DNA from: Actinomyces culturomici | Lineage (GTDB): Bacteria; Actinomycetota; Actinomycetes; Actinomycetales; Actinomycetaceae | Direction: 5' to 3' | Assembly (NCBI RefSeq): GCF_900499005.1 | Contig: NZ_LS991316.1 | Location: 825,812-889,811, forward strand | Length of the DNA stretch: 64,000 bases | Part shown: in pieces, positions 8,813 to 16,222 of the stretch | Layout of the letters: every line of letters begins with the position of its first letter | Numbering within the stretch: position 1 is the first letter of the stretch | The notes under the pieces: generated by a model | Seen by the model: the letters and a program-made list of their open reading frames with translations, nothing else | The model's database searches: none | Told to the model about the DNA's origin: nothing | Translations under genes and position numbers: made by a program

Positions 8813-8898
8813 GCGCGGGTGGCGGAATAGGCAGACGCGCTAGCTTGAGGTGCTAGTCCCCGTTTTAGGGGGTGGGGGTTCAAGTCCCCCTCCGCGCA
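8813..8898 (+). tRNA. tRNA-Leu (anticodon GAG)
   Basis: An 86-base class II tRNA. The acceptor strand GCGCGGG pairs with TCCGCGC (final G-U pair), followed by discriminator A73; CCA is not encoded. The anticodon stem CTAGC/GCTAG encloses the loop TTGAGGT, giving anticodon GAG, which reads CUC and CUU, the dominant leucine codons in this window. A long variable arm (CCCCGTTTTAGGGGG) and the T-arm motif GTTCAAG are present. Confidence 0.95.
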
Positions 8899-8904
8899 CA
8901 AGGG

Positions 8905-8936
8905 GAGAGCCCGGGGCCGCAAGGCTCCGGGCTCTC
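8905..8936 (+). terminator. Terminator of tRNA-Leu
   Basis: GAGAGCCCGGGGCC (8905-8918) pairs with GGCTCCGGGCTCTC (8923-8936) around a GCAA tetraloop: a 14-bp stem with one internal G-U. It starts six bases after the mature tRNA 3' end. Confidence 0.8.
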
Positions 8937-8981
8937 GTCGTATTCGCCGTGACACGGCGGCTCGAGAGGAGGGCCGATTCC

Positions 8982-9668
8982 ATGCTCCACATCGACCTGT
9001 GGTCCGACGTCGCCTGCCCGTGGTGCTACCTCGGGATCCGGCACCTGCGCGAGGCGCTCGCCGACTTCCCCCACGCCGACGAGGTCGAGGTCGCCCTCCA
9101 CGCCTACCTCCTCGACCCCGAACTCGATTCTCCGCTCGAGAAGCCCCGCCGCGCCTACCTCATCGAGGAGGTCGGCATGGACGTCGCCGAGGCGGTCGCC
9201 GCCGACGAGCGCCTCGTGAAGCTCGGCGCCGCCGAGGGCGTGGCCTTCGACTTCGAGAACGCGATCGTCGCGCCGACCTCGAACGCCCATCGAGCGATCG
9301 GCGCCGCCGCGGACTTCGACGTCGAGAACGACACGACGGCGGGGCCGGACACGACCGCCCTCAAGCTCGCCGAGGCCCTCGGCAGGGCCCAGTTCGAGAT
9401 GGCGCTCGACGTCTCCGACCCGGACGTCCTCGTCGGATGCGCCCAGGACATCGGCCTGCCGGCCGAGCGCGTCGTCGAGGCGCTCGCCTCCGAGGAGTAC
9501 GCGTCGCGCGTCTTCTCCGACTTCCAGATCGGCGTCCAGGTGGGGATCGACCTCGTGCCCACGTACCTCTTCGACCGGCGCTTCGTCGTCCAGGACCACC
9601 AGACCGTCACCGCCCTCGGGAACATCCTCGCGACCGCGTGGGAGAACTCCGGAAAGGACCGCGCATGA
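8982..9668 (+). CDS. DsbA-family (FrnE-like) thioredoxin-fold oxidoreductase
   Basis: A 228-residue cytoplasmic DsbA-like protein. The active-site motif C12-P-W-C15 follows the first beta strand (IDLWSDVACPWCYLG), then comes an inserted helical domain, and the fold closes near the cis-proline region VGIDLVPTYLFDRRFVV. There is no signal peptide. FrnE-type proteins act as disulfide isomerases or oxidoreductases, and some are stress-related. The ATG at 8982 has a GAGGAGGG ribosome binding site. The stop overlaps the next gene (ATGA), so the two are translationally coupled. Confidence 0.88.
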   Translation: MLHIDLWSDVACPWCYLGIRHLREALADFPHADEVEVALHAYLLDPELDSPLEKPRRAYLIEEVGMDVAEAVAADERLVKLGAAEGVAFDFENAIVAPTSNAHRAIGAAADFDVENDTTAGPDTTALKLAEALGRAQFEMALDVSDPDVLVGCAQDIGLPAERVVEALASEEYASRVFSDFQIGVQVGIDLVPTYLFDRRFVVQDHQTVTALGNILATAWENSGKDRA

Positions 9669-10714
9669 ACGCCCTCGAACCCCGCGAACTCACCGGCTCG
9701 CGGGTCGTCCTCGACCCCATCGGACCTGCCGACGCCCCCGCGCTCGCGCAGATCGTCGCCGATGAGCGGATCAGTGCGACGACGACCGTCCCGCACCCGT
9801 ACACGCTCGCGATGGCGGAGGAGAACCTCGCCGGCTCGGCCGCGAAGTGGGAGGCCGGCTCCGCCGACTTCGCGATCCGGGCTCTGGACGACGGGCGCCT
9901 CCTCGGGCGCCTCGAGCTCATCCACGGCGGCCGGGACGGAAAGAGCGCCGAACTCGCTTACCTCATGCGCGTCGACGAATGGGGGAGGGGCTACATGACC
10001 GAGGCCGTCGGCCTCGCCGTCGACTTCGCCTTCGACGTCATGGGCGTCGACCGCGTCGACTGGTACGCCCACCTCGGTAATTGGGGCTCGTGGAAGCCCG
10101 TGTGGCGCAACGGGTTCGCCCGCGAGGGCGTCCGGCGGCGCGCCGGCGCCCCGGACCTGTGGAGCGCGGGGCTGCTGAAGACCGATTCGCGCGAACCGAA
10201 GACCCCCTGGGACGGGCCGGGACGCGGCGCGGGCACCGGCCCCGCCCTCGACCCCGCGCGCCCGCAGGCGCTCGTCGAGCAGTTCCACCGGACGTACTCG
10301 ATGCCCGTGCGCCTCGGCACCGGCGAGGCCGCCACCATCGACTACGAGAGGCTCAACATGCGGATGAGCCTCATCCGCGAGGAGTTCGCCGAGCTCATGG
10401 GCGCCGTCTACGGGCCGAAGGCGCGCGCCCTCGTCGAGGAGGCGACCGCCGCGGCCGTCGCCGCCGACGAGGACGAGCGCGACCTCGTCGAGACCGCCGA
10501 CGCGCTCGCCGACCTCGTCTACGTCATCTACGGGATGGCGATCGAATCGGGCATCGACCTCGACGCCGTCCTCGCGGAAGTTCAGGCGTCGAACCTCTCC
10601 AAGCTCATGCCCGACGGCACCGTCAAACTCCGCGAGGACGGGAAGGTCCTCAAGGGCCCCGACTTCTTCCCGCCGAACGTCGCGCGGGCGCTGGGGATCG
10701 ACGCCCGGGAGTGA
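9665..10714 (+). CDS. Fusion protein: GNAT acetyltransferase + MazG-like nucleotide pyrophosphohydrolase
   Basis: A 349-residue two-domain protein. Residues 1 to about 175 look like a RimJ/RimL-type GNAT domain (GSRVVLDPIGPADAPAL, LLGRLELIHGG, the acetyl-CoA region around ELAYLMRVDEWGRGYMTEAV, a second half with RVDWYAHLGN). After a linker rich in Pro, Gly and Ala, residues about 205-349 are an all-alpha MazG/PRA-PH-like domain with the metal-binding pattern IREEFAEL and ETADALADLVYVIYG, ending KVLKGPDFFPPN. The second domain would hydrolyse a nucleoside triphosphate or similar pyrophosphate; the first would acetylate an amine. Neither substrate is known. The frame is continuous across the junction. 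Confidence 0.8.
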   Translation: MNALEPRELTGSRVVLDPIGPADAPALAQIVADERISATTTVPHPYTLAMAEENLAGSAAKWEAGSADFAIRALDDGRLLGRLELIHGGRDGKSAELAYLMRVDEWGRGYMTEAVGLAVDFAFDVMGVDRVDWYAHLGNWGSWKPVWRNGFAREGVRRRAGAPDLWSAGLLKTDSREPKTPWDGPGRGAGTGPALDPARPQALVEQFHRTYSMPVRLGTGEAATIDYERLNMRMSLIREEFAELMGAVYGPKARALVEEATAAAVAADEDERDLVETADALADLVYVIYGMAIESGIDLDAVLAEVQASNLSKLMPDGTVKLREDGKVLKGPDFFPPNVARALGIDARE

Positions 10715-10722
10715 TGATGGTC

Positions 10723-10743
10723 CCGAGCGCGATGCCCGCTCGG
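10723..10743 (+). terminator. Short hairpin after the GNAT-MazG gene
   Basis: CCGAGCG (10723-10729) pairs with CGCTCGG (10737-10743) around a 7-base loop, directly after the stop codon. The stem is short and no T-run follows, so termination is uncertain. Confidence 0.35.
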
Positions 10744-10785
10744 ATGACACAATACGAACAGCTCGCGTAACGAAGGAGAAGACCA

Positions 10786-11883
10786 GTGGCACGTGTTGTC
10801 GTGATCGGCGGAGGATACGGCGGCGTCACCGTCGCCAAGGGGCTCGATCCCATCGCGGACGTCGTCCTCGTCGAGCAGAAGGACCAGTTCGTCCACCACG
10901 CCGCGGCCCTGCGCGCCGCCGTCGACGAGGTGTGGGAGCAGGCGATCTTCATGCCCTACGCGAATCTCCTCTCGCGCGGCGAGTTCGTCCACGGCACCGT
11001 CGCCCAGGTCCAGGGCACGACCGTCCACGTCTTCGGGCGCGAGCCGATCGAGGCCGACTACGTCGTCCTCGCGACCGGCGCGACCTATCCCTTCCCCGCG
11101 AAGTACTCCTCCTCGAAGTCCGTCGTCGCGAAGGCACGCCTCGGCCAGCTCCACAAGGACCTCAAGGGCGCCCGCTCGGCGATGCTCGTCGGCGGCGGCA
11201 CCGTCGGCATCGAATTCGCCGGCGAGCTCGCGAACGCCTACCCCGACCTCGCGATCACGATCGTCGAGAAGGGCGATTCGATCCTCGCGACCCCCGGCTA
11301 CTCCGACGAGCTGCGCGCGGAGATCGCGTCGCAGCTCGACGAGCTCGGCATCCGCGTCATCACCGGCTCGGAGCTCGCGTTCCTCCCGCCGCACAACGTC
11401 GGCGAGCTCGGCCACTTCCAGGTGAAGACGGTCGCGGGCGACGAGGTCGAGGGCGACATCTGGTTCCAGTGCTACGGATCGCACGCCAACTCCGGATATC
11501 TCGCCGGCACCGACTACGAGTCCGCGCTCCACCCGAACGGGACCCTCGCGGTCGCCCCGACCCTCCAGGTCGCGGGCCACGAAACGACCTATGCGGTCGG
11601 CGACCTCACGGACGTCCGCGAGTCGAAGCGCGCCGACGCCGCCCGCCAGCAGGCCCGCGTCGTCATCGCGAACATCTCCTCTCAGATCGCCGGTGAGGCC
11701 CCCGAGGCCGTCTACGAGCCGACGAAGGAGTGGGTGATCCTCCCGCTCGGCCCGAACATGGGCGCCTCGCAGCTCGTCGACGCCGAGGGCGTGTCCCGGA
11801 TCGTCGGCGCCGACCAGACGAAGGAGATCAAGGGCGCCGACCTCATGGTCTCCGTTATCCGGTCGCAACTCAATCTGCCCTGA
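10786..11883 (+). CDS. FAD/NAD(P)-dependent oxidoreductase of the AIF/FSP1 or NDH-2 type
   Basis: A 365-residue two-dinucleotide-binding flavoprotein. The FAD-binding GGGYGG motif is at the N-terminus, ATGATYPFP closes the first Rossmann fold, the NAD(P) motif VGGGTVGIEFAG is near residue 135, and the FAD-binding TYAVGDLTD motif is near residue 270. The overall pattern resembles the AIFM2/FSP1 quinone reductases and the type II NADH dehydrogenases, but the C-terminal membrane anchor of typical NDH-2 is not obvious. It probably moves electrons from NAD(P)H to a quinone or small acceptor. The GTG start is preceded by AAGGAG. It appears to be a single-gene unit. Confidence 0.82.
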   Translation: MARVVVIGGGYGGVTVAKGLDPIADVVLVEQKDQFVHHAAALRAAVDEVWEQAIFMPYANLLSRGEFVHGTVAQVQGTTVHVFGREPIEADYVVLATGATYPFPAKYSSSKSVVAKARLGQLHKDLKGARSAMLVGGGTVGIEFAGELANAYPDLAITIVEKGDSILATPGYSDELRAEIASQLDELGIRVITGSELAFLPPHNVGELGHFQVKTVAGDEVEGDIWFQCYGSHANSGYLAGTDYESALHPNGTLAVAPTLQVAGHETTYAVGDLTDVRESKRADAARQQARVVIANISSQIAGEAPEAVYEPTKEWVILPLGPNMGASQLVDAEGVSRIVGADQTKEIKGADLMVSVIRSQLNLP

Positions 11884-11902
11884 TCCGATGGGCCGGACCG
11901 CG

Positions 11903-11908
11903 TAGGAT
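11903..11908 (+). promoter_or_regulatory. -10 hexamer TAGGAT, leaderless promoter
   Basis: TAGGAT ends six bases before the ATG at 11915 and there is no ribosome binding site, so a leaderless transcript of the small acidic gene is predicted. Confidence 0.55.
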
Positions 11909-11914
11909 TCAAGC

Positions 11915-12169
11915 ATGAGTGAAGAACCGGGCGCCGCCCTCGAAGCCCTCATTGTCGCCTTCCGCGAGCACTACGTGATCGCCCGTGCGGGCGAGGGAGC
12001 GGATGTCGAGTCCTTGGAGTTCGCGGAGGACAAGCTCCGCGACGCCTTCTTCACCTACGACGACGAGCTCTTCACGACCTACGGCGTCGAGCTCCCCTTC
12101 GATCTCCTCGACGACGACTACGAGGAGGGCGACGAGGACGACGACGAGTTCGTCGACGTTGACGACTGA
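11915..12169 (+). CDS. Small very acidic protein of unknown function
   Basis: An 84-residue protein that I do not recognise. The first 60 residues look helical and amphipathic with aromatic residues (FREHYVIARAG, LRDAFFTYDDELFTTYGVELPF). The last 20 are almost entirely Asp and Glu, giving a strongly negative tail. It has no signal peptide and no membrane segment. The GC-rich codon use matches its neighbours, and a leaderless promoter precedes the ATG, so it is likely a real gene. The acidic tail could bind a basic partner; nothing specific can be said. Confidence 0.65.
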   Translation: MSEEPGAALEALIVAFREHYVIARAGEGADVESLEFAEDKLRDAFFTYDDELFTTYGVELPFDLLDDDYEEGDEDDDEFVDVDD

Positions 12170-12324
12170 ACCCCGCCCCTGCCGAGCCCATGCCCTTTCT
12201 CCGGCGCGGAAGTGTTGACATTCGTCGACTATCGCCTCGCTTCTGTGGGCACTAGCCTTGTTTCCAGGAGGCCGAGCAAAGGTGCCGGCCCCTGGATGGA
12301 GGTGGAAATTTTCGTTTTTCATGG

Positions 12325-12537
12325 GTGAGCGCTTTCTGCGCTTCGCTGCTCATCTTCTTCGGCTCTGCGGGGCTCGTCCTGCTTCTCGTCGTCCAGGTCC
12401 TCTTGCGTGTGCTCTCGGCTGACACCGGGGCGAACATCGGCCTCGGAATCCTCGGCATCGCCTCCTACGTCGTGATCCCCCTCGGCGTCATGGTATTCAT
12501 CGCCGGGCGTCTCATGCAGTCAAAGCGGAAAGAATGA
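12325..12537 (+). CDS. Small two-helix membrane protein of unknown function
   Basis: A 70-residue protein from GTG 12325 with two hydrophobic segments (about residues 6-28 and 36-61) and a basic C-terminal tail (MQSKRKE), predicting two membrane spans with the tail in the cytoplasm. I recognise no family. The upstream 155 bases lack a well-placed ribosome binding site (GGAGGTGG is about 20 bases too far upstream), and an ATG at 12321 is in another frame, so the start is uncertain. A strong terminator follows 19 bases after the stop, which supports a real transcription unit. Confidence 0.5.
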   Translation: MSAFCASLLIFFGSAGLVLLLVVQVLLRVLSADTGANIGLGILGIASYVVIPLGVMVFIAGRLMQSKRKE

Positions 12538-12556
12538 GGGTCCCGACACGACGGAA

Positions 12557-12595
12557 CAGGTGGCCGCCCGCGAACCCCTGGCGGGCGGCCACCTG
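12557..12595. terminator. Perfect 15-bp terminator hairpin between convergent genes
   Basis: CAGGTGGCCGCCCGC (12557-12571) and its exact reverse complement (12581-12595) enclose a 9-base loop. It lies between the small membrane protein gene and the convergent aldo/keto reductase-like gene and could serve both. Confidence 0.8.
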
Positions 12596-12681
12596 GGCGC
12601 GTCACCGATCTCATTCGACGTTGAGTGTGCTTCTCAGCCGCGCCCAGCTGAGTAGCGTGAGCAGGACCGAAATCCGCTTTC

Positions 12682-13617
12682 TCACAAGCCCGCGATCTCG
12701 TCGAGCACCGAGCGGATCGGGGCGGGCAGCGGCGCGCCCCCGTCGAGGATCTGATCGAGCTGACGCGCCGTCCTCGGCCCCGTGAGCGCCGAGGACACGC
12801 CGACGGCATCGCGCGCCCACGCGAGCGCGACGTCGAGCGTCGTGCGCTCGAGGCCCTCGGCCGCGCGTGCGACGCCCTCGACGAGGGCGCGCGACGGGGC
12901 GTCGAGGTGGCGGTCGACGCTCGAGCGCAGGTGCGGGGACGCCGCCCGCGAATCCGGGGGAGTCGAGTGCCGGTACTTGCCCGTGAGGACGCCGCCCGCG
13001 AGCGGCGAGGCCGCGATCACCCCGATCCCCAAGCCGCTCGCCCGCTCGACGAACTCGCGCCCCTCGGAGGCGGTGAGCAGCGAGTAGGGGAGCTGGAGGA
13101 CCGCCGGCATCAGACCGTCGGAGCGCAGCATCGCGAGGGCGGTCGCCGCGTCCCACAGGGGGAATCCGGCGAGCCCGATGTAGTGGGCGCGGCCCGACCG
13201 ATGGGCGGCTTCGAGGGCGCCGAGCGTCTCCTCGAGGGGGACCGAGGGATCGAACTGCGCGATCCACAGGTCGACGTCATCGACGTCGAGACGAGCCAGG
13301 GAGTCGTCGAGCGAGCGGAGCATATCGCCTCGCGCGCCCGACCCCGTCCATCGGCCGTCCGGCAGTGGGCGGGCGGCTCCGCGCCAGGCGAGGACGACCC
13401 GGTGACGGCCGATCGCCCGCAGTCCCTGCGCGAGGACATCGGTCGCCCGGCCGTCTCCGTCGAGCGGCGACCCCTCGACGAGGGTGCCCCCGGCGTCGAC
13501 GAAGCGGGCGAGCATCTCGGCGGCCTCCGGGGCGTCGGTGTCGCGGCCCCAGAGCAGGGCGCCGAGGCCGAGGGAGGAGACCCTGAGGCCCGAGGCCCCG
13601 CACTGGCGAATGTCCAT
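12682..13617 (-). CDS. Aldo/keto reductase-fold protein with substituted catalytic tetrad
   Basis: A 311-residue TIM-barrel protein of the aldo/keto reductase superfamily: GASGLRVSSLGLGALLWG at the start, LGIGVIAASPLAGGVLTGKY in the middle, and the NADP-binding ALTGPRTARQLDQIL near the end. Aligned by eye with YhdN/IolS-type enzymes, all four catalytic residues are changed: the Asp of LDTA is Glu (TLVEG), the Tyr of YG is Asp (PLDG), the Lys of ATK is Arg (AWR), and the active-site His is Gln (WIAQFD). Ordinary carbonyl reduction is therefore unlikely. The NADP-binding end is preserved, so a regulatory or other catalytic role is possible. It is divergent from uppP, and both promoters are leaderless. 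Confidence 0.8.
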   Translation of the reverse strand: MDIRQCGASGLRVSSLGLGALLWGRDTDAPEAAEMLARFVDAGGTLVEGSPLDGDGRATDVLAQGLRAIGRHRVVLAWRGAARPLPDGRWTGSGARGDMLRSLDDSLARLDVDDVDLWIAQFDPSVPLEETLGALEAAHRSGRAHYIGLAGFPLWDAATALAMLRSDGLMPAVLQLPYSLLTASEGREFVERASGLGIGVIAASPLAGGVLTGKYRHSTPPDSRAASPHLRSSVDRHLDAPSRALVEGVARAAEGLERTTLDVALAWARDAVGVSSALTGPRTARQLDQILDGGAPLPAPIRSVLDEIAGL

Positions 13618-13623
13618 ACGGCC

Positions 13624-13629
13624 ACACTA
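13624..13629 (-). promoter_or_regulatory. -10 hexamer TAGTGT, leaderless promoter (minus strand)
   Basis: On the minus strand TAGTGT is followed by six bases (GGCCGT) and the ATG at 13617 of the aldo/keto reductase-like gene. Confidence 0.55.
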
Positions 13630-13692
13630 GCCGTGTCCGGTTCCACACCGCGATCGGGGCGGCGGACCCGAGGTGCGAGGGGAGCGACCTCG

Positions 13693-13698
13693 TAGAGT
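13693..13698 (+). promoter_or_regulatory. -10 hexamer TAGAGT, leaderless promoter of uppP
   Basis: TAGAGT ends six bases before the ATG at 13705; no ribosome binding site is present. Together with the opposed hexamer at 13624-13629 it forms a compact divergent promoter within 87 bases. Confidence 0.6.
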
Positions 13699-13704
13699 GC
13701 CGGT

Positions 13705-14559
13705 ATGACGTGGTTCGACGCGATACTCCTCGGTCTCATTCAGGGCCTCACGGAATTCCTCCCCATCTCCTCCTCGGCGCACCTGCGGATCTTCGGCGAG
13801 CTCTTCGGCGACGCCGACCCGGGCGCGGCCTTCACCGCGATCACGCAGATCGGCACGGAGACGGCCGTCCTCATCGTGTTCTGGAAGGACATCGTGCGGA
13901 TCCTTTCGCGCTGGTGGCGCTCCCTCCCGTTCATCCCGGCCGCGACGCGCCTGCCGAACTCGGACCCGGACGCCCGCATGGGCTGGATGATCATCGTCGG
14001 CTCGCTCCCGATCGGGATCCTCGGGCTCCTCCTCCAGGACTGGATCGACACGACCTTCCGCAACCTCTGGATCACCGTGACGATGCTCGCGCTCTTCGGC
14101 GTCCTCCTCGGTCTCGCCGACCGCTTCTCCCCGCAGGTCCGCACTCTCGAGAAGATGAGCTGGCGCGACGCGATCCTCTACGGCCTCGCCCAGGCCCTCG
14201 CCCTCATCCCCGGCGTCTCTCGCTCCGGCGGCACGATCACGATGGGGCGCGCGCTCGGCTACACGCGCGAGGCCGCGGCCCGCTACTCGTTCCTCCTCGC
14301 GATGCCCGCGGTCTTCGCGTCCGGCCTCTACAAGGTCTACAAGGTGTTCTCCGGCGGCGACCACGTCGACGTCGGCCCGACGATCCTCGCGACCGTCATC
14401 GCCTTCGCCGTCGCCTGGGCCGTCATCCTCTGGTTCCTCAAGCTCGTCTCGACGAAGTCGTACATGCCCTTCGTCTGGTACCGGATCGGCCTCGCGATCG
14501 TCGTCGCGATCCTCCTTCTCGCCGGCGCCCTCACGGCCGTGTCGACGGCGGTGGTGTGA
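13705..14559 (+). CDS. uppP: Undecaprenyl-diphosphatase UppP (BacA)
   Basis: A 284-residue polytopic membrane enzyme that dephosphorylates undecaprenyl pyrophosphate to recycle the lipid carrier for peptidoglycan and wall-polymer synthesis; it underlies bacitracin tolerance. Both signature regions are present: [17 protein letters not shown] (residues about 10-26, with the conserved glutamate and serines) and PGVSRSG (169-175). The length is normal for the family and about eight hydrophobic segments are visible. The downstream HAD gene overlaps its stop (TGATG). Confidence 0.95.
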   Translation: MTWFDAILLGLIQGLTEFLPISSSAHLRIFGELFGDADPGAAFTAITQIGTETAVLIVFWKDIVRILSRWWRSLPFIPAATRLPNSDPDARMGWMIIVGSLPIGILGLLLQDWIDTTFRNLWITVTMLALFGVLLGLADRFSPQVRTLEKMSWRDAILYGLAQALALIPGVSRSGGTITMGRALGYTREAAARYSFLLAMPAVFASGLYKVYKVFSGGDHVDVGPTILATVIAFAVAWAVILWFLKLVSTKSYMPFVWYRIGLAIVVAILLLAGALTAVSTAVV

Positions 14560-15227
14560 TGCTGCCCGCCGCGATCCTCGTCGACCAGGACGGGACGATG
14601 ATCGACTCCGAGCCGATCTGGGAGCGCGCCGAGCGCGCGATGACCGAGAGCCTCGGCGGCGTCCTCACCCCCGAGGCGCGCGAGAAGATGATCGGCGGCC
14701 CGCTGCGCGACACCGCCCTCCTCATGCTCGAGCTCTCCGGCGCCGACGTCGATCCGGCCGACATCGAGAACCGGCTCGTCGCCGAGGTCGCGCGCCTCGT
14801 CGGCGAGGACGTCCCGTGGATGGAGGCCGCCCCCGGGTTCCTCGCCCGCGCGGGGGAAATGGGCGTGCCCGTCGGGCTCGTCACCTCGTCGTGGCGGAGG
14901 ATCACCGAGGTCGTGGCGGCCGCCGCCCCGGCCCCCGGCTTCGCCGCGGTCGTCGCCGGTGACGACGTCGCGCGGCCGAAGCCCGCGCCCGACGCCTACC
15001 TCGAGGGCGCCCGCCGTTTCGGCGCCCCGATCGAGCGCTGCCTCATCGTCGAGGACTCTCCGACGGGGATCCGCGCCGCAGTCGCGTCGGGCGCGGTCGT
15101 CGCAGTGGTCCCCGGCGTCGTCGAGGTCCCGGCGTCCGAGGAGTACTCGCGCTTCGCGAACCTCGATGAACTGACCACCGAGGTTCTCGAGCGTCTCATG
15201 ACCGGCGAGCGCTTCGACCTCGTCTAG
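14559..15227 (+). CDS. HAD-superfamily phosphatase, beta-phosphoglucomutase-like
   Basis: A 222-residue HAD IA hydrolase. Motif I is VDQDGTMIDSE (D9 nucleophile, D11), a cap domain follows, then motif II LVTSSW, motif III around RPKPAPDAYL and motif IV IVEDSPTGIRAAVASG. It probably dephosphorylates a sugar phosphate or similar metabolite. The start overlaps the uppP stop by one base, so translation is coupled; a link to cell-wall lipid recycling is possible but unproven. Confidence 0.87.
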   Translation: MLPAAILVDQDGTMIDSEPIWERAERAMTESLGGVLTPEAREKMIGGPLRDTALLMLELSGADVDPADIENRLVAEVARLVGEDVPWMEAAPGFLARAGEMGVPVGLVTSSWRRITEVVAAAAPAPGFAAVVAGDDVARPKPAPDAYLEGARRFGAPIERCLIVEDSPTGIRAAVASGAVVAVVPGVVEVPASEEYSRFANLDELTTEVLERLMTGERFDLV

Positions 15228-15282
15228 TCCCTTGTTGTCGCCGGGCCCCTCGTCTTCGTGCGGCCCGCTCGCCCGAAGCGGA

Positions 15283-16143
15283 TCAGGCGGAGACGCGGGT
15301 CGCGAGGAGACGGGCGAGACCGTCCTCCGGCATGTCGGGGAGCGTCCCCTCGAAGAGCGGACACATCGCCCGTACCCCGCACCAGTCGCAGAGGGGATTG
15401 CGGCGCGGGGCGAACTCGCCGCGCATCGCGTCGGCCTCGATCCGGCCCCACAGCATCGAGATCTCGTCGGCGAAGCGGTCGATGTCCGCGGGCGTCGGGT
15501 CGAAGGTGAGGACCCGACCTGCCTTGAGGTAGAGGAGCTGCGTGCGCGCGGGCATTCTGTCCGTGAGGCGCAGGAGGAGGGCGTAGAAGCGCATCTGGAA
15601 GAGCGCCTCGTCCTGGAAGCGCGGCGAGGGGGCACGCCCCGTCTTGTAGTCGACGACGCGGAGCTCGCCGCTCGGCGAGGCGTCGATCCGATCGATGAAT
15701 CCGCGCAGACGGATCCCGTCGGGCGTCACCGCGTCGACGAGCCGCTCGCGCGCCGCCGGCGCGAGCCACTGCGGATCCTCGATCGCGAAGTAGGCGGAGA
15801 CGACGTCGCGCGCCGAGGCGAGCCACGCGCCCTCCTCCGACGCGTCCTCGAAGAGGTCGAGCACCTCCGGAGACTTCTCCCGCGTCGCGCGCCAGTCGGC
15901 CTCGAGGAGATCGAGCGCCGCCTCGGCGGTCCGCTCGCGGTGCGGGAGGTCGAAGAGGTGCTCGAGTACCGAATGGACGAGGGTCCCGAGCGCCGTCGCC
16001 CGCGTCGGCGGCTCCTGGATGCGATCGACGACGTGGAGTCGGTACTGCAGCGGGCAGCGCTCGTACTCCTTCGCGCGGGAGGCGGACAGGGCGGGGCCGG
16101 AAAGACCCGCGGTGCGCGAGCGGGCGGGGGCGGTGGGCGTCAT
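15283..16143 (-). CDS. RecB/Cas4-like PD-(D/E)XK nuclease with a predicted 4Fe-4S cluster
   Basis: A 286-residue nuclease of the RecB-family exonuclease group that neighbours trmI in many actinobacteria. The nuclease core shows GTLVHSVLEHL, GFIDRID and VVDYKTG (acidic residue, then D and K of the PD-(D/E)XK fold). Four cysteines, C30, C252, C255 and C261, are spaced as in AddB and Cas4, where they hold an iron-sulfur cluster clamping the N- and C-termini. It should cut single-stranded or end-processed DNA. It has no helicase domain. A leaderless promoter on the minus strand precedes the ATG. Confidence 0.85.
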   Translation of the reverse strand: MTPTAPARSRTAGLSGPALSASRAKEYERCPLQYRLHVVDRIQEPPTRATALGTLVHSVLEHLFDLPHRERTAEAALDLLEADWRATREKSPEVLDLFEDASEEGAWLASARDVVSAYFAIEDPQWLAPAARERLVDAVTPDGIRLRGFIDRIDASPSGELRVVDYKTGRAPSPRFQDEALFQMRFYALLLRLTDRMPARTQLLYLKAGRVLTFDPTPADIDRFADEISMLWGRIEADAMRGEFAPRRNPLCDWCGVRAMCPLFEGTLPDMPEDGLARLLATRVSA

Positions 16144-16149
16144 GCGTCC

Positions 16150-16155
16150 ACGCTA
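16150..16155 (-). promoter_or_regulatory. -10 hexamer TAGCGT, leaderless promoter (minus strand)
   Basis: On the minus strand TAGCGT ends six bases before the ATG at 16143 of the RecB-like nuclease gene. Confidence 0.5.
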
Positions 16156-16209
16156 GCGCGGACCACCGGCGTCTGCGGATCTCACACCGGCCCCGGGGCG
16201 CCCGGGCGA

Positions 16210-16215
16210 TAGAAT
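16210..16215 (+). promoter_or_regulatory. -10 hexamer TAGAAT, leaderless promoter of trmI and the pup genes
   Basis: TAGAAT ends seven bases before the ATG at 16223. The genes from trmI to the FKBP gene follow with overlaps or short gaps, so this promoter probably drives all of them. Confidence 0.6.
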
Positions 16216-16222
16216 CGCCGGG

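Noticed and set aside
12215..12220. A perfect TTGACA before the small membrane protein gene.
   Set aside because: No -10 hexamer lies 16-19 bases downstream; the nearest, TAGCCT at 12253, is 32 bases away.
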